From positions 1,636,001 through 1,700,000 of the forward strand of contig JAUIMM010000126.1 of the NCBI GenBank assembly GCA_031769625.1: a stretch of 64,000 nucleotides of DNA, read 5' to 3'. The notes beneath the pieces are model-generated. The model searched no databases, was not told where the DNA came from, and worked only from the letters and a program-made list of their open reading frames with translations. This stretch comes from Taudactylus pleione. Lineage: Eukaryota > Chordata > Amphibia > Anura > Myobatrachidae. The position numbers and the translations under genes were made by a program. Of the stretch, positions 32,296 through 42,846 are shown one piece after another (position 1 is the first letter of the stretch; each line of letters opens with the position of its first letter).

Positions 32296-33687
32296 ATGGA
32301 GCATTTTAGTGCAAATGATTTAAGGGTCTGGTGCCACAGAAAAGGAGTAGACCCTAAACGATGCTTTGGGGTAGGGGGAAATTTCTTGGAATTTACAGAC
32401 GATTATATTATCAAACAAGTAAGATCGTTCTATGGTGTCATTCAGCCAAATATTGTAGACAAATGGAGGGGAGATTTGGGATTTGTGTGTGCCATGTTAA
32501 TAGAGACAGAAAGGGATTTAGACCCAAATGTAATCCCAATGAGGATGGTGGCTGACAGTAGTTCAGGAAGGAGATGGAATATTATTTGGCCTAGTAATGG
32601 AGAGGATGAAGAGGCTGAATCATCTCCTTTGTTAATCAACCCAAATTCTCATGGAGATAATGCTGAACAAGGGAAAGATGGAGAAGGAGATAGTAACATA
32701 AATAATGAGAAATTAGGAAGTCAATTTGAGACTATAGTAGATAGGGTCGTAACTCAGCTAGAAAGGTGGCACTATGAAGGAAGCTATCGTAGATTACGAA
32801 TATTTTCAGGTATTCAACCAGTTCCAATAGGGGAGGAAACTTTTGAGGCCTGGAAGGAGGCAGCCATACAACAAACCGAGGAGTGGAAATGTCCCGACCA
32901 CATTAAGAAACAAAGGGTGGTGGAAAGTCTTAGGGGACCAGCAATGGGAGTCATTCAGGCCACCAGGCGTAGTAACCCAGATGCTACTATTGACACTTAT
33001 TTTGAGGCATTAGACTATGCCTATGGAACCCTGGAGGATGTAGGAGATCTGATTTCCATGTTGCACCATACTTTTCAGGAGCCTGGAGAAAAATTAAGTA
33101 TATATCTATTTAGGCTAGACAAATTGCTGTATAAAATAGTAGAGAAAGAGGGACTAAAAAAAGAAGATATCGATGAAAGTTGAATGAAACAACTTTTGAG
33201 GGGTGCTTTGACAACTCACCCAGTGGCACAGAAAATTAGATGCTCAGAAGTGAAGAAACCCCCACCCTCTTTTAATGAGCTTATGAAGGAGATAAAACAG
33301 GATGAAATGCTCATAGATATGCGAGAACGTACAGTTAAGAAAGTCAAGGTAGTAGTACCTGCTCTTGAACAACAGTCATTTGAAGAAAAAATAATTAAAC
33401 TAATGGAGGAACAGAATAAAAAAAATTATCAATTAATAAACTCACAAACTTCAGTGCCCCCTCCCAGAGGAATATCCCCCTCGATGATTAGTAGAGGTAT
33501 AGGTAGAGGGGTTAGACCTGTGACCAGAGGATGTTTTAGATGTGGACAGATGGGGCATCGAGCATACCAATGCAATCAGAACCCTGGAACCGGCAATAAC
33601 ACCCCTGGTAATAGTGACCGTAGTAGGGAGAGAACCGGGACGGGAAATGGTTGGGGGAGGTCTGTGACCCCCTCACAGGCCCCCTAG
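32296..33687 (+). pseudogene. gag: PNMA-like capsid and zinc-knuckle protein with one internal stop
   Basis: One frame of 463 codons is interrupted only by TGA at 33181-33183. The start ATG is 39 bp after the LTR. Residues 1-100 (LRVWCHRKGVDPKR near the start, WNIIWPS near residue 94) resemble the N-terminal domain of vertebrate paraneoplastic Ma antigens. Residues about 165-295 form the capsid region: RLRIFSGIQPVPIGEETFE, then VESLRGPAMGVI, then EPGEKLSIYLFRLDKLL. This matches the PNMA capsid core. After the stop comes a basic region, and a CCHC knuckle at 33532-33573 (CFRCGQMGHRAYQC). The product would package element RNA in cytoplasmic particles. PNMA genes are known to descend from Ty3/gypsy gag, so the resemblance is expected homology. 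Confidence 0.9.
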
Positions 33688-34145
33688 AAATTAGCTTGAG
33701 TGCCATGGGGAGTACATGGTGGAGTGAAATCCTACCGGATGGTTTAATGGGACCCACCCCCATGATGACAGCCAGAATAAATGGATGTCCATGTGAAATT
33801 CTTTTGGACAGTGGCTCGCAGGTCTCCATAATTTTTGAGTCTTGGTATAATGAAAACTTGTCTGAGGTTCAAATACAGCCATTGAACGGATTAATCATTT
33901 GGGGACTGAGTGCAGAAAAGTACCCATATCTGGGATATGTACAAGTGACCCTGGAAATTACTGACCCCGTAGATGATGGGAAATTATATATACCATTTGT
34001 TGCATTAATTTGTCCTGAAATCTCAGAAAGGAGGGATAATTTACCCATAATCGTTGGTACTAATACCAATTATATCATTGCCTCTCAGAATGGTGCAAAA
34101 AGGAAGAAGAACGGTCTATATCTAATGTATGGACTTTACAAGTAG
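33651..34145 (+). pseudogene. pol part 1: retropepsin-type aspartic protease
   Basis: This frame is -1 relative to gag and overlaps its last 37 bases, as in elements that make Gag-Pol by ribosomal frameshifting. The active-site motif LLDSGSQVSIIF has its Asp at 33807. The ALICPEISERRDNLPIIVGTN segment near residues 124-144 matches the second hydrophobic strand region of Ty3/gypsy proteases. The first residue shown is only the first ATG; the real product would be fused to Gag. The frame stops at 34143 because of an upstream indel, and pol continues in another frame. No canonical X-XXY-YYZ slippery heptamer was seen in the overlap; runs of five G or five C are present. Confidence 0.85.
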
Positions 34146-34807
34146 GAGGGGTTGAGTCAGCTTTAAAGAAAGGAGAGGAAGTTAATCAATATACTATCTG
34201 TTTTCAGGGAAGTGATATACCTGCCCTTCAACAAGAGGAATTGATAAGTGAAATACAAAAAAGGACCCAAGCTTTTTCAGCCGGAGAATGGGATTTAGGT
34301 AGAGCAAGTGGAGTCGAGCATAGTATCCGACTAACCAACGAGACCCCATTTAGAGAGCGCTCTCGCCGTATAGCGCCTGCTGATTTTGATGATGTCTGGC
34401 ATCATTTAAAGGGATTATTGGAGAATCAGGTAATCATAGAGTCTCGTAGTCCCTATGCATCCCCAATTGTGGTAGCTAGAAAAAAAAATGAAGACGTAAG
34501 GATGTGTATAAACTATAGGACTTTAAATCGGCGCACCATTCCTGACCAGTACACAGTACCTAGGATAGATGAGGCACTTGATTGCTTTCTGGGAAGTGAC
34601 TGGTTCTCAGTTTTGGACTTAAGAAGTGGGTTTTACCAGATACCTATGAACCCAAATGATAGAGAGAAGACGGCTTTTATTTGCCCGCTGGGGTTCTTTC
34701 AGTTTCTCATGATGCCTCAGGGAATAAAGGGAGCCCCAGCAACCTTTCAAAGGACAATGGATAAAATTGTTGGTGATATGAACTATCAATATCATCGTAT
34801 TTGGTAA
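34146..34807 (+). pseudogene. pol part 2: reverse transcriptase fingers and palm, broken before the YxDD box
   Basis: In a frame shifted by one base loss (or two-base gain) relative to the protease, the frame is open from about 34086 and reads typical Ty3/gypsy RT blocks: PYASPIVVARKKNEDVRMCI, the first catalytic Asp in FSVLDLRSGFYQIPM (Asp codon 34616-34618), and GFFQFLMMPQGIKGAPATFQ. It ends at 34807 just after GDMN, where the sequence jumps to the region normally following the YxDD box. A deletion of roughly 20-25 bp at about 34784-34791 has removed the two catalytic aspartates and shifted the frame. Confidence 0.9.
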
Positions 34808-35237
34808 TACCCTGGAGGAACATAACACCCGTTTGCTAAAAGTGCTAGATCGACTGATAGAAGGAGGACTAAAACTGTCTATTGATAAGTGTCATCTGTG
34901 TCAATCCTCAGTAAAGTACTTAGGGCATATAGTTAGCTGGAATGGAATAGCCACCGATCCATCAAAAGTGGAGGCAGTGAATAACTGGCCTCATCCTACA
35001 AAACTGAAAGAGTTACGATCGTTTATGGGTTTCTGCGGATATTATCGCAGATTTGTGCCACAATACTCCACTATTGCAGAACCCTTGACTGACTTAACAA
35101 AAGGATACCCTCCGGTAAAAAGTGATAAGATGAAAGAGTCGGGAACAGAAAAGATTAACTCTAAATTATACTACCGGCCTAATGAACCTTTTGGAGATCG
35201 TTGGACAATCGAATGTGAGGAGGCATTTTTAAATTAA
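34792..35237 (+). pseudogene. pol part 3: reverse transcriptase thumb and connection
   Basis: Open in a third frame. It begins IIVFGNTLEEH directly after the lost catalytic box and continues GGLKLSIDKCHLCQSSVKYL, GHIVS, then ELRSFMGFCGYYRRFVPQYS, the RT C-terminus typical of Ty3/gypsy pol. It stops at TAA (35235) because of a one-base frameshift near 35228. Confidence 0.9.
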
Positions 35238-35583
35238 AAAACTGTCTTACTAATGCACCTGTTCTAGCTTATGCCGACCCCAACTTACTGAATACCCTTC
35301 ATACAGATGCCTCTTTGGAAGGAATTGGTGGGGTACTGTACCAGAGGCAACAAGAAGAATTAAGGCCTATTTGATTTGTGAGTCGGGGACTTTCAAAAAG
35401 TGAAAGAAGATATCCTACACATGAGCTGGAGTTTCTGGCATTAAAGTGGTGTATAATAGAAAAATTTCATGACTACATATATGGAGTTTTTTTTAAGTAC
35501 ATCCGGAAAACAATCCACTGACTTATATCCAAACCACTGTTTGACTGGATGCCACGGGACATCGGTGGTTATCTGCACTGGCC
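35238..35583 (+). pseudogene. pol part 4: RNase H, broken
   Basis: Another frame encodes LAYADPN, LHTDASLEGIGGVLYQRQ (first RNase H carboxylate in TDAS), SRGLSKSERRYPTHELEFLA and LKWCIIEKFHDYIYG. In-frame TGA codons stand at 35372 and, after a further shift near 35505, at 35542. The RNase H fold is recognisable but not translatable as one product. Confidence 0.85.
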
Positions 35584-37686
35584 TTGTACGACTTCAAACT
35601 AAAATACAGACCTGGCATAAACAATATAGATGCCGACTCGCTGTCTAGGATCCCTGATCAGTCAGCAAGTGTCAGTGAGGAGGAGTGGATAGAAGTTCCT
35701 GCTGGAGATGTAAAGGGGATGTGTCGGATAATGAAAGTAGAAACCGGAGGGCAAGAACTAATAAGTAGTCTAGGTGCAACAGAGGGAGCTATACCTCTTT
35801 CGTATTGCTGGCTTAGCTTGGTGGAATTGGAAGGAATCCCTACAATGAAACGTCATCAATTAATTGCGGAGCAACAACATGATCCCAGTATTGGATGTAT
35901 CATAGCACAGATGACTCAGAATGCTCACCTTCCACATTGCCAACCATGGACACAGGAAATACAATTACTAGTGAAGCAACGCAAAAATTTAGTTTTCAAG
36001 AATAAATTATTATGCAGGAAGGCTAAAACTACAATGGAGGGAGAACATCATCAGATAGTGTTACCACAGAAATTACGCCTTGTTGTCCTGCAGGCACTGC
36101 ACGACAATCATGGACACCTTGGGTTTGAAAAGACCTTAGGTCTAATCTCAGGCCAGTTTTATTGGCCTGTGATGAGAAGTGAAATCGAAGAATACTGTAA
36201 AACCTGTGGAAATAGTGTAGTACGTAAATCCTTGCCTACTCGAGCAGCTCCTTTGGTCACTATTCAAAGCAGTGGACCAATGGATCTTGTGTGCATTGAT
36301 TACCTAACCTTGGAAGTAGAAAAAGGAAAAAAAATTAATGTTTTAATTGTTACCGACCATTTTACTAGATACGCGCAGGCATATGTAACTCCTAATCAAA
36401 GGGCTTCCACAGTAGCCAAGACCCTTTGGGATAAGTTCATTGTACATTATGGGCTACCTAACAGATTACATTCGGATCAAGGCAGGGACTTTGAGAGCTA
36501 TCTGATAAAGGAACTGTGTTATGTCTGTGGAATTTCCAAATCTAGGACTACTCCGTACCACCCTCAAGGCGATCCCCAGCCAGAGCGATTTAACCGTACC
36601 TTGTTAAACATGTTCGGGACTTTAAATCCTTTGGATAAGTATAAATGGAAACAATTTATAAGCAGATTGGTGCATGCGTACAACTGTACCAAGAATGAAG
36701 CTACCGGAATAACGCCTTATTTCTTAATGTTTAGGAGAGAGGCAAAATTGCCAATAGATGTTTGTATGGGAATCTCTCCTGGCAGAAGAACTCCTACTTC
36801 CCACACTCAGTATGTTCAAGAGTTAAGGGAGGAATTGAAGAAAGGTTACGACTTAGCTAGCGAGACTGCTAGAAAGCGTGGAGAGAAAAATAAAACATAC
36901 TATAACAGGAACGTCAGAGATCAGGAGTTAGCCCCAGGGGATAGAGTACTCATTAGACATTTGGGGCTACCAAAGAAATTCAAAATAGCAAATCGTTGGA
37001 GAGAAAATCCATATGTAATTATTGAAAAGTTCCTTGGTTTGCCAGTCTACCGATTAAAACCTGAAGATGGATCTAATGTTATACTTACCTACCATCGACA
37101 GCACTTGCTTCCTATAGGGCGAGATGTACGTATGGACAAATTTGTTAAAGAGGACCAACCTTTCAGTAATAAATTGCAAAAAGATAAGAAGATGTCAGCA
37201 GAAGGAAACATAAATAATAACACACTGGAGGGGGACAGTGATGAGAATGAAGAGGTACTTGGTTATTATTACAAAGAAAGTGTGGATGAGGGTTCATTTC
37301 CCCCTGAAATTGAAAAATTCAGAATAAATGATCATATTGACCCTGTTTACCCTGATGAAGGGTGTGTCACACCCATTGAAGTCTCTGATAGAAATTATGA
37401 GGAGGATTTAGAGGAAAGTGTTTCTTGTAGTGACAAGGAAGAAGTTGCTGGCAGGCCTAAAAGACAGTTAAGGCCCCCACTTGTGCTTACATATGATCAA
37501 TTGGGGAATCCCAAGAATATCCCTAGAGTGATAAACCCTAATATTGTATTCACATGGCCTTATTTTGGCTATAGTGACCGGGAAATAATAAGTACACCAA
37601 ATGTATATGAAAGCCACACTGTAAATGGTGATCTATATGATATTAGATCACCAGGGGGAGAATGTAGCCATATTAATTTTGGCTAA
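35584..37686 (+). CDS. pol part 5: intact integrase frame with C-terminal extension
   Basis: This is the only long undamaged part of pol (about 700 codons). The shown start is a TTG inside pol and not a true initiation site. Order: end of RNase H (YDFKLKYRPG, NNIDADSLSRIP); zinc-binding HHCC region (LHDNHGHLG, YCKTCGNS); catalytic core with D (36298), D (36475) and E (36583), i.e. D-58-D-35-E (CIDYL, HSDQGRDFES, PQPERFNRTL); GPY/F-like module (RWRENPYVIIEKFLG); acidic tail ending in RPKRQLRPPLVLTYDQLG and about 50 more residues. The third cysteine-pair position reads GNSVV rather than the usual C-x2-C-x4-C. The stop lies 24 bp inside the 3' LTR. The product would insert element cDNA into the host genome. 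Confidence 0.95.
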   Translation: MYDFKLKYRPGINNIDADSLSRIPDQSASVSEEEWIEVPAGDVKGMCRIMKVETGGQELISSLGATEGAIPLSYCWLSLVELEGIPTMKRHQLIAEQQHDPSIGCIIAQMTQNAHLPHCQPWTQEIQLLVKQRKNLVFKNKLLCRKAKTTMEGEHHQIVLPQKLRLVVLQALHDNHGHLGFEKTLGLISGQFYWPVMRSEIEEYCKTCGNSVVRKSLPTRAAPLVTIQSSGPMDLVCIDYLTLEVEKGKKINVLIVTDHFTRYAQAYVTPNQRASTVAKTLWDKFIVHYGLPNRLHSDQGRDFESYLIKELCYVCGISKSRTTPYHPQGDPQPERFNRTLLNMFGTLNPLDKYKWKQFISRLVHAYNCTKNEATGITPYFLMFRREAKLPIDVCMGISPGRRTPTSHTQYVQELREELKKGYDLASETARKRGEKNKTYYNRNVRDQELAPGDRVLIRHLGLPKKFKIANRWRENPYVIIEKFLGLPVYRLKPEDGSNVILTYHRQHLLPIGRDVRMDKFVKEDQPFSNKLQKDKKMSAEGNINNNTLEGDSDENEEVLGYYYKESVDEGSFPPEIEKFRINDHIDPVYPDEGCVTPIEVSDRNYEEDLEESVSCSDKEEVAGRPKRQLRPPLVLTYDQLGNPKNIPRVINPNIVFTWPYFGYSDREIISTPNVYESHTVNGDLYDIRSPGGECSHINFG
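37650..37662 (+). other. Polypurine tract
   Basis: AGGGGGAGAA just before the 3' LTR start at 37663 is the plus-strand primer of reverse transcription. It lies inside the open pol frame, so it is also coding. Confidence 0.75.
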
Positions 37687-39527
37687 AACAAAAACATGTC
37701 TAAATTACCACACAATTATTTATAATTTTAAGTAAAATATGGAATGCTCATATGTATTTATATGGGGAATGAGGTGTTGTAAATAGAGGGTTAACTTAGT
37801 TAAATATAGATGCAGGACTCAAGTATGTTGTATTAGTTAGAAGAGAGAGAATAGGGTATGATTTGTAATGTATATATTTTATTTGTACACATGTGGGACA
37901 GGGATGAAGTCAGTGGCAGCAGCATGAGCTTTGGAAGGTGCTAGAAATGGCATGCGACTAGAATAGGGCAGTTAGAGAGGGGCTCATTCTGTGGGTGGGA
38001 GAGTAGTGGAGGCATGTGGAGGAAAGGGAGTTAGGGAGCCGTTGGAGTGCTGAGAGGCAGTCTGCTGTTCCCCCTCGAGCACTTAGGACACTGTCTCTCC
38101 GGTGCTGCCTAGCCACTGGAGCTATTAGTGGCAGTGACGGGGGAGCCTGTTGACACTGGAACCAGAGAAGGCTTACCTGCATCAGCTGAGGGAGAGGACA
38201 GCGCTAGCTGGGCTTTGGCATCGTTGCTGAGTAAGACACAGGAAACGTGTCATAGGGGCGGGCAGCAGCCATCCTGTCAGAGCTGGAGGCAGGGAAGCTG
38301 GCCACATTGACAGCTGAGTAGGAAGGGGGCATGGCCATCACTCGGCACCCTGCATTGCAGCTCAAGCTAACTCACTGCCTGTCCTGCCTGTCACAGACAG
38401 CAGAGCCAGCCCTCCGTAGGAGAAGGAGGAAGATACAGTGCAGATAAAGCGTGAGTGAGTAAACAAAGATATACGCACTGCACAGCAAGCAGCACTTATG
38501 CATCAGCAGTATTATCTTTAATTATCTGCATCCAGGAGCACATTAATTATCAATAATGCAGATCCCCACATAAGGGACAGAGAGAGTTTCAGCGCATCTT
38601 AGTTAATAGGATATTATTCAACAGCAACTACTGCATGGAAGTTTATGCCATATGCTGAACTTAGTAGTTTCAAATCATAATACAGGAAATCCTTGTGAAG
38701 TATTAAATCCCAAGCTGGGGAGGTAGAAAGCAGTGTAACAGAAGAAAGGAAAGGATACCTATTGCAACATATTACATTCATAACAGTGGGATGACCACAT
38801 AGACTAATGTTATTGGATTACAAATCCGATCTTGTAGACTTCCAGAGAACAGCATATTTAGCTGTATATAGCACTGGCTTCATCTCTATAAACCTACTTG
38901 TAAATATTATGAACTTTGTAAATATATATGGAAAAGGGTAACTTTAGCACTTATGGAGGATAGCATTGAACTTTAATAATATATAGACTTCCTTTTAAGC
39001 TTTGCTAAGTGCTACAAGAGTCAACCCTTAAGGTTCTGGACATTTAAAGACTCTTATCTGCCATAAATACAGACTTAAAAGCAGAGACTAATTGCATAGC
39101 AAGATATTTAATATTAGGGTACTTATATGGTAAATGAATGTTCCATTTGCACATGGAAATAACTATATGTTCTTATAAATGTATAATCACCTAAGAACGT
39201 TAAACGTGAATATATAATTTATTGATAAAAAGTGTTACCATATCATAATTGGTGTGTAGTACTTACCATTTGGAACAGGAGGAGCGTCACCGTCGGAGAC
39301 CTGTGGAGAGAAATAACAGGTGGTCAGTTATTGTATGTTATTTTATGTACATCACAACGCAACTTTATATGTGCAGCATTCATCACATTTAAAGTAACCT
39401 GGATTAATACTGACAATAGTATTTTATCAGGTTGTCCTAAGCTGTTCATTTTATTAGAGCTTAGGTGGAGGCATAATATCACATTAAAGGAGTATTAGCA
39501 ACCTCACTAGGGTTTAGTAAGGTTACA
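37663..39527 (+). repeat. 3' LTR, 1865 bp
   Basis: Begins TGTAGCCATATTAATTTTGG and ends GTTTAGTAAGGTTACA. It differs from the 5' LTR by about 14 substitutions and lacks five bases near 38866. The first 24 bases encode the end of pol. Confidence 0.95.
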
Positions 39528-39532
39528 CCTAA

Positions 39533-39960
39533 TTCTTTCACTACATCTTACTGAATTAATACTATGATCAAAAGTAAAAAAAAACCTGGAAGATCGCTTT
39601 GCAAAGTGCTTCTAACTTTGCGACCACCTGTACTAGGCATCAGTTTCCAGGTGGGGATGAAGGGGTTGCAGACACACAGGTGGCTGTGTTGTTCAGTACT
39701 CACCTTGCTGCTTTTTCTTTCAGATCTCTGTAGTTCCGGCTATAACAGTAACATCTCCCGCTGGTGAGAAGAAGAAAGGGGAAGTAGAGGTGGGTGGCGG
39801 GGATCTAGATAGGGAAGTGTGCTGAGATGCCTGCCAGTGCCAGGCAAGAAGCAGCACACACCGTGACCTGATCCAGAGGGGAGGAAGAAGGGGAGGGGGA
39901 GGGGGATCAGGGCACATGCCCCCCGTAGCCTCAATTATCATATCCCCCTGCTCGCACTCA
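39533..39960. other. Spacer, nothing recognised
   Basis: Purine-rich GAGGAAGAAGGGGAGGGGGA lies near 39881. No feature supported. Confidence 0.4.
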
Positions 39961-40190
39961 GGCCCTGATTCAGAGCCGGACGCTCTGACAAAGCGCTCGC
40001 TCTGAATCAGGGCCAGGCTATTTTTTTTTTGAACGGCCTCCTACCTGCTCGCATAGCTGTGGGTGACCACCCACAGCTATAGCGAGCGGCCAGGAAGATG
40101 GTCACGATGGTCAAGACCATCGCGACCATCGGGCTTGCGATGAGACCCTTGTGGTAGGGTCTCATTGCCGCAAGCCCTGGAGTGCTTTTG
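39961..40190. mobile_element. Hairpin-chain MITE (family B), right-truncated
   Basis: Starts GGCCCTGATTCAGAGCCGG and keeps the terminal stem (39961-40014), the stem around TGTGGGTGACCACCCACA (40040-40092), GATGGTCACGATGGTC with its complement (40098-40131), and GAGACCCTTGTGG/AGGGTCTC. It breaks off after GGAGTGCTTTTGGCTCC, so about half is lost. Confidence 0.85.
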
Positions 40191-40290
40191 GCTCCCAGGC
40201 TCAGCACATATATATACAGTGCATGAATGTGATACAGCACAGCAGTCAGTCACTCCCAGGCTCAGCACATATATACAGTGCATGAGCGCA
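40191..40290. repeat. Tandem duplication, two copies about 60 bp apart
   Basis: CTCCCAGGCTCAGCACATAT followed by ATACAGTGCATGA occurs at about 40192 and 40253. Short and recent. Confidence 0.75.
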
Positions 40291-41085
40291 ATGCAGCAGG
40301 GGAAGGAAAGAGGAGAAGTAGCAGAATGGTGGAGAGGAGGCGCTTCCGTTTTACGTACCACAGTGGAACGCATATCTCGGCCACCACCAGCCAGGAAGAA
40401 TCGGTGCAGTGTCGGCAGGGCGTAGGATGGGGGAGGAGGAGAGCTAGGAAAGACGCCAGGCACACTGCTCGTAACAACAGCGCACCGGGTGCCTGGCAAA
40501 TGTAGATTGCGGTGGCATCCGGTTCCGCCCCCAGTGCATCAGTGTCCTGTGTGGCGGCACCGGTCGCACCACAATAGTTACAGCCCTGAAAGGGAGGGAC
40601 ATATTTTTTTTATTTCATTTTGTTTTTCATGTGTCAACTATCTCACTTGTCAGAACCATGTCTAAAAACATGCAATTTTCCATAATGCACATAAAAGTGC
40701 CCCAAAAAAGTGGTTTGCAAAATTGCGCATTAGTAGTCATCCCCCTATATCACTTAATGAAATCAGCATTTTGCTAAATGTCAAATAAATTAGGGCTTAA
40801 GGATGTCACCTGTTTGTAACCTTTATAACTCTTAGGGGTACATTTACTAAGAATCGTGTTTTGGCCCAGTTTACACATGATTGGCATCACTGGAATTCGT
40901 GAGGGTTTTTCAAGATCAAACACTCAAATTTACTAAGAATCGTGTTTGACAGAATCGTGGTGTATGCAATCATATTTAATCGTGTTTTCTCCCCTGTGTT
41001 TTCTCTGTCTGACCACGGCCAAACACTCCCAAACATGAAGACTAAATACCACAGATGGCCCTGATGTTCAGGAAATACGTGGGGA
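40291..41085. other. Spacer with a probable MITE end near 40837
   Basis: TAGGGGTACATTTACTAAGA at 40836 looks like a MITE terminus, and TTTACTAAGAATCGTGTTT occurs again at 40928-40946. The partner end was not identified. Nothing coding. Confidence 0.35.
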
Positions 41086-41270
41086 AAATGGCATGTGGGT
41101 CCCCTGTATTTCAACAAACCAGCACCGGGCTTCTGAGCTGGTCCTGGTTGAGGAAACCAACACCAGGCTTCTGAGCCGGTCCTGGTTGAGGAAATATGGG
41201 GGAAAAAATGCAGAGGGTTCCCCTGTATTTTCTTCAACCAGCACCAGGCTCTTACTAGCAGAGGGTAAAG
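41086..41270. repeat. Short imperfect repeats (ACCAGCACCRGGCTTCTGAG)
   Basis: The motif GGCTTCTGAGCYGGTCCTGG with TTGAGGAAA recurs at about 41128, 41167 and, partly, 41240. Open frames here are low-complexity. Confidence 0.55.
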
Positions 41271-42498
41271 CCCCAGGCAGGGGACACACTTGACGAAATC
41301 ACCCAGCCAAAGCATTACCGCCATAACTAGTCAGCCCAGGCTGGGATTCTGGGAAAGTGGGGACCCCCCTTAATAAAGAAATCCGTCATCTCCAAGTAAC
41401 CCCATGCCAGGGCTGAAGTCCAGGGCTTTCCCCCACACCCCCTGGGTGGTGGGTGCAGGGTTGATAGCAGTTTTGTTTCAAGTAATATTGTCCTTTACAT
41501 GAGGACTATAGGTTCCAGCAAGCCTCCTCCGCATACTGGTACTTGGAGAACCACAAGTTCCGCCTTATTTTCATCACTGCTGATGCTGCAATTGTTATAA
41601 GAGGCTTATCAGGGTTTGTTTTAATAGGCACAAGATTGATGCATTAGAAATTCATAAGTTACAGTTATAATATAAAAAAATAAAGGAAAAAAACTATATA
41701 AATGAATTATGATCACTTTGTGAGCAAAGCTGTATTTTTATTGTACTGTATATTTTTTTGTGTGTTCCTTACATAATAATTATGCCTCTTTGTGGTATGT
41801 ATTGAGTATCTCTTGTCCCTGATGCCTTAATTAACTCCTGTTTCATAGGTAAGGAAATGTCTCTTCTGAGACATCTTGGCAGTGATTAGGTGTGTTTATT
41901 ATATCAAACAACATCCTACTAGCAAGCTGTGAACAAAACATATCACGGAAAAATAATATTCAGGGTGCCACAACAATGTTTTGTAGGTCATTGCTCTGAC
42001 AAGGCATAAATGAATGAGAAAAATATATTAAGCATACAGAAACCTTAAAATGGCCCAGTGAACTACAATATGTACTGTACTGTTTGCTTTAATGTTATGA
42101 CATGCTGACAATAGTAATAAATATAATTTAGTCCAGGTCTAGATCAATATTGTCACATGATGATAGGGAAAATAAATCTACTAGTTATAACCCAGATCAC
42201 AGAAGACTGTTGTGGCATAAAATATCACCAACATCACAATAAAAAGTATATATTAAGACCATATTTAAACATTCTGCTGTGATTTTGGTGATATTTTATA
42301 AGCTTATTTCCATGCTGCAGTATTTGAATTACATGTAAAACTCCTTTCCTTTTGATATTGCGGCATGTTTAAGAGACCCTGAAATGTATTCACAAAACCA
42401 CCAGGGTTTCTAATGTGGCTACTTGGTTTCATTAGCATGCATTGGACATTAAATTTATCAAGTCCTGTGTGTTAAAGTCCATGGTTTCTAATACAGTC
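41271..42498. other. Unique-looking sequence, nothing recognised
   Basis: AT-rich from 41640. No repeat end or coding signal supported. Confidence 0.4.
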
Positions 42499-42501
42499 TA
42501 A

Positions 42502-42843
42502 GGGCCTGATTCACTACAGATCACTATTGTGATCGCAGCTGTGATTACGCACGCAGTTCTGCTACGAAAATATGCTAATGTCTGCAACTGCTGAGCCAGC
42601 ATAGAGACGCCCACTACTGCTATCTCACATCCGTGTGACCTCGCAGACCTGCATATATATCGGAACCATCGAGTGACATCTGCCCCTCTCGTCGCGTGCA
42701 GTGAGTACTCAAGCTGCGTATGTCGTCGCAGTGGCTAATTTATGCACGCCCAAGTAACGGCGTTCAAACAGATTGGCACGCCTGCGTTCCTCCAGCCGAT
42801 CTGTGTGCGCTGTTGCAGATGCGATCCATAATGAATCAGGCCC
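42502..42843. mobile_element. MITE family A variant, 342 bp, target duplication TAA
   Basis: Termini GGGCCTGATTCACTACAG and AATGAATCAGGCCC, flanked by TAA at 42499-42501 and 42844-42846. The core TAATTTATGCACGCCCAAG and GGCACGCCTGCGTTCC places it with 10682 and 23862. It is non-coding. Confidence 0.9.
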
Positions 42844-42846
42844 TAA

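Larger units (their letters stand above)
30383..39532 (+). mobile_element. Ty3/gypsy LTR retrotransposon with PNMA-type Gag, nearly full length, inactivated
   Basis: Two LTRs (30387-32256 and 37663-39527) bracket gag and pol in the order protease, reverse transcriptase, RNase H, integrase. This order, and the absence of env, identify a Ty3/gypsy (Metaviridae) element. CCTAA occurs at 30383-30387 and 39528-39532, which gives a target duplication of four or five bases depending on whether the first LTR base (A in the 5' copy, T in the 3' copy) is counted. LTRs differ at about 14 of 1865 positions plus a 5-bp gap, which implies a recent insertion. At least six lesions break gag and pol, so this copy cannot be autonomous. 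Confidence 0.95.

Noticed and set aside
37686..37700. An env gene after pol
   Set aside because: The pol frame runs straight into the 3' LTR, leaving no space for env.
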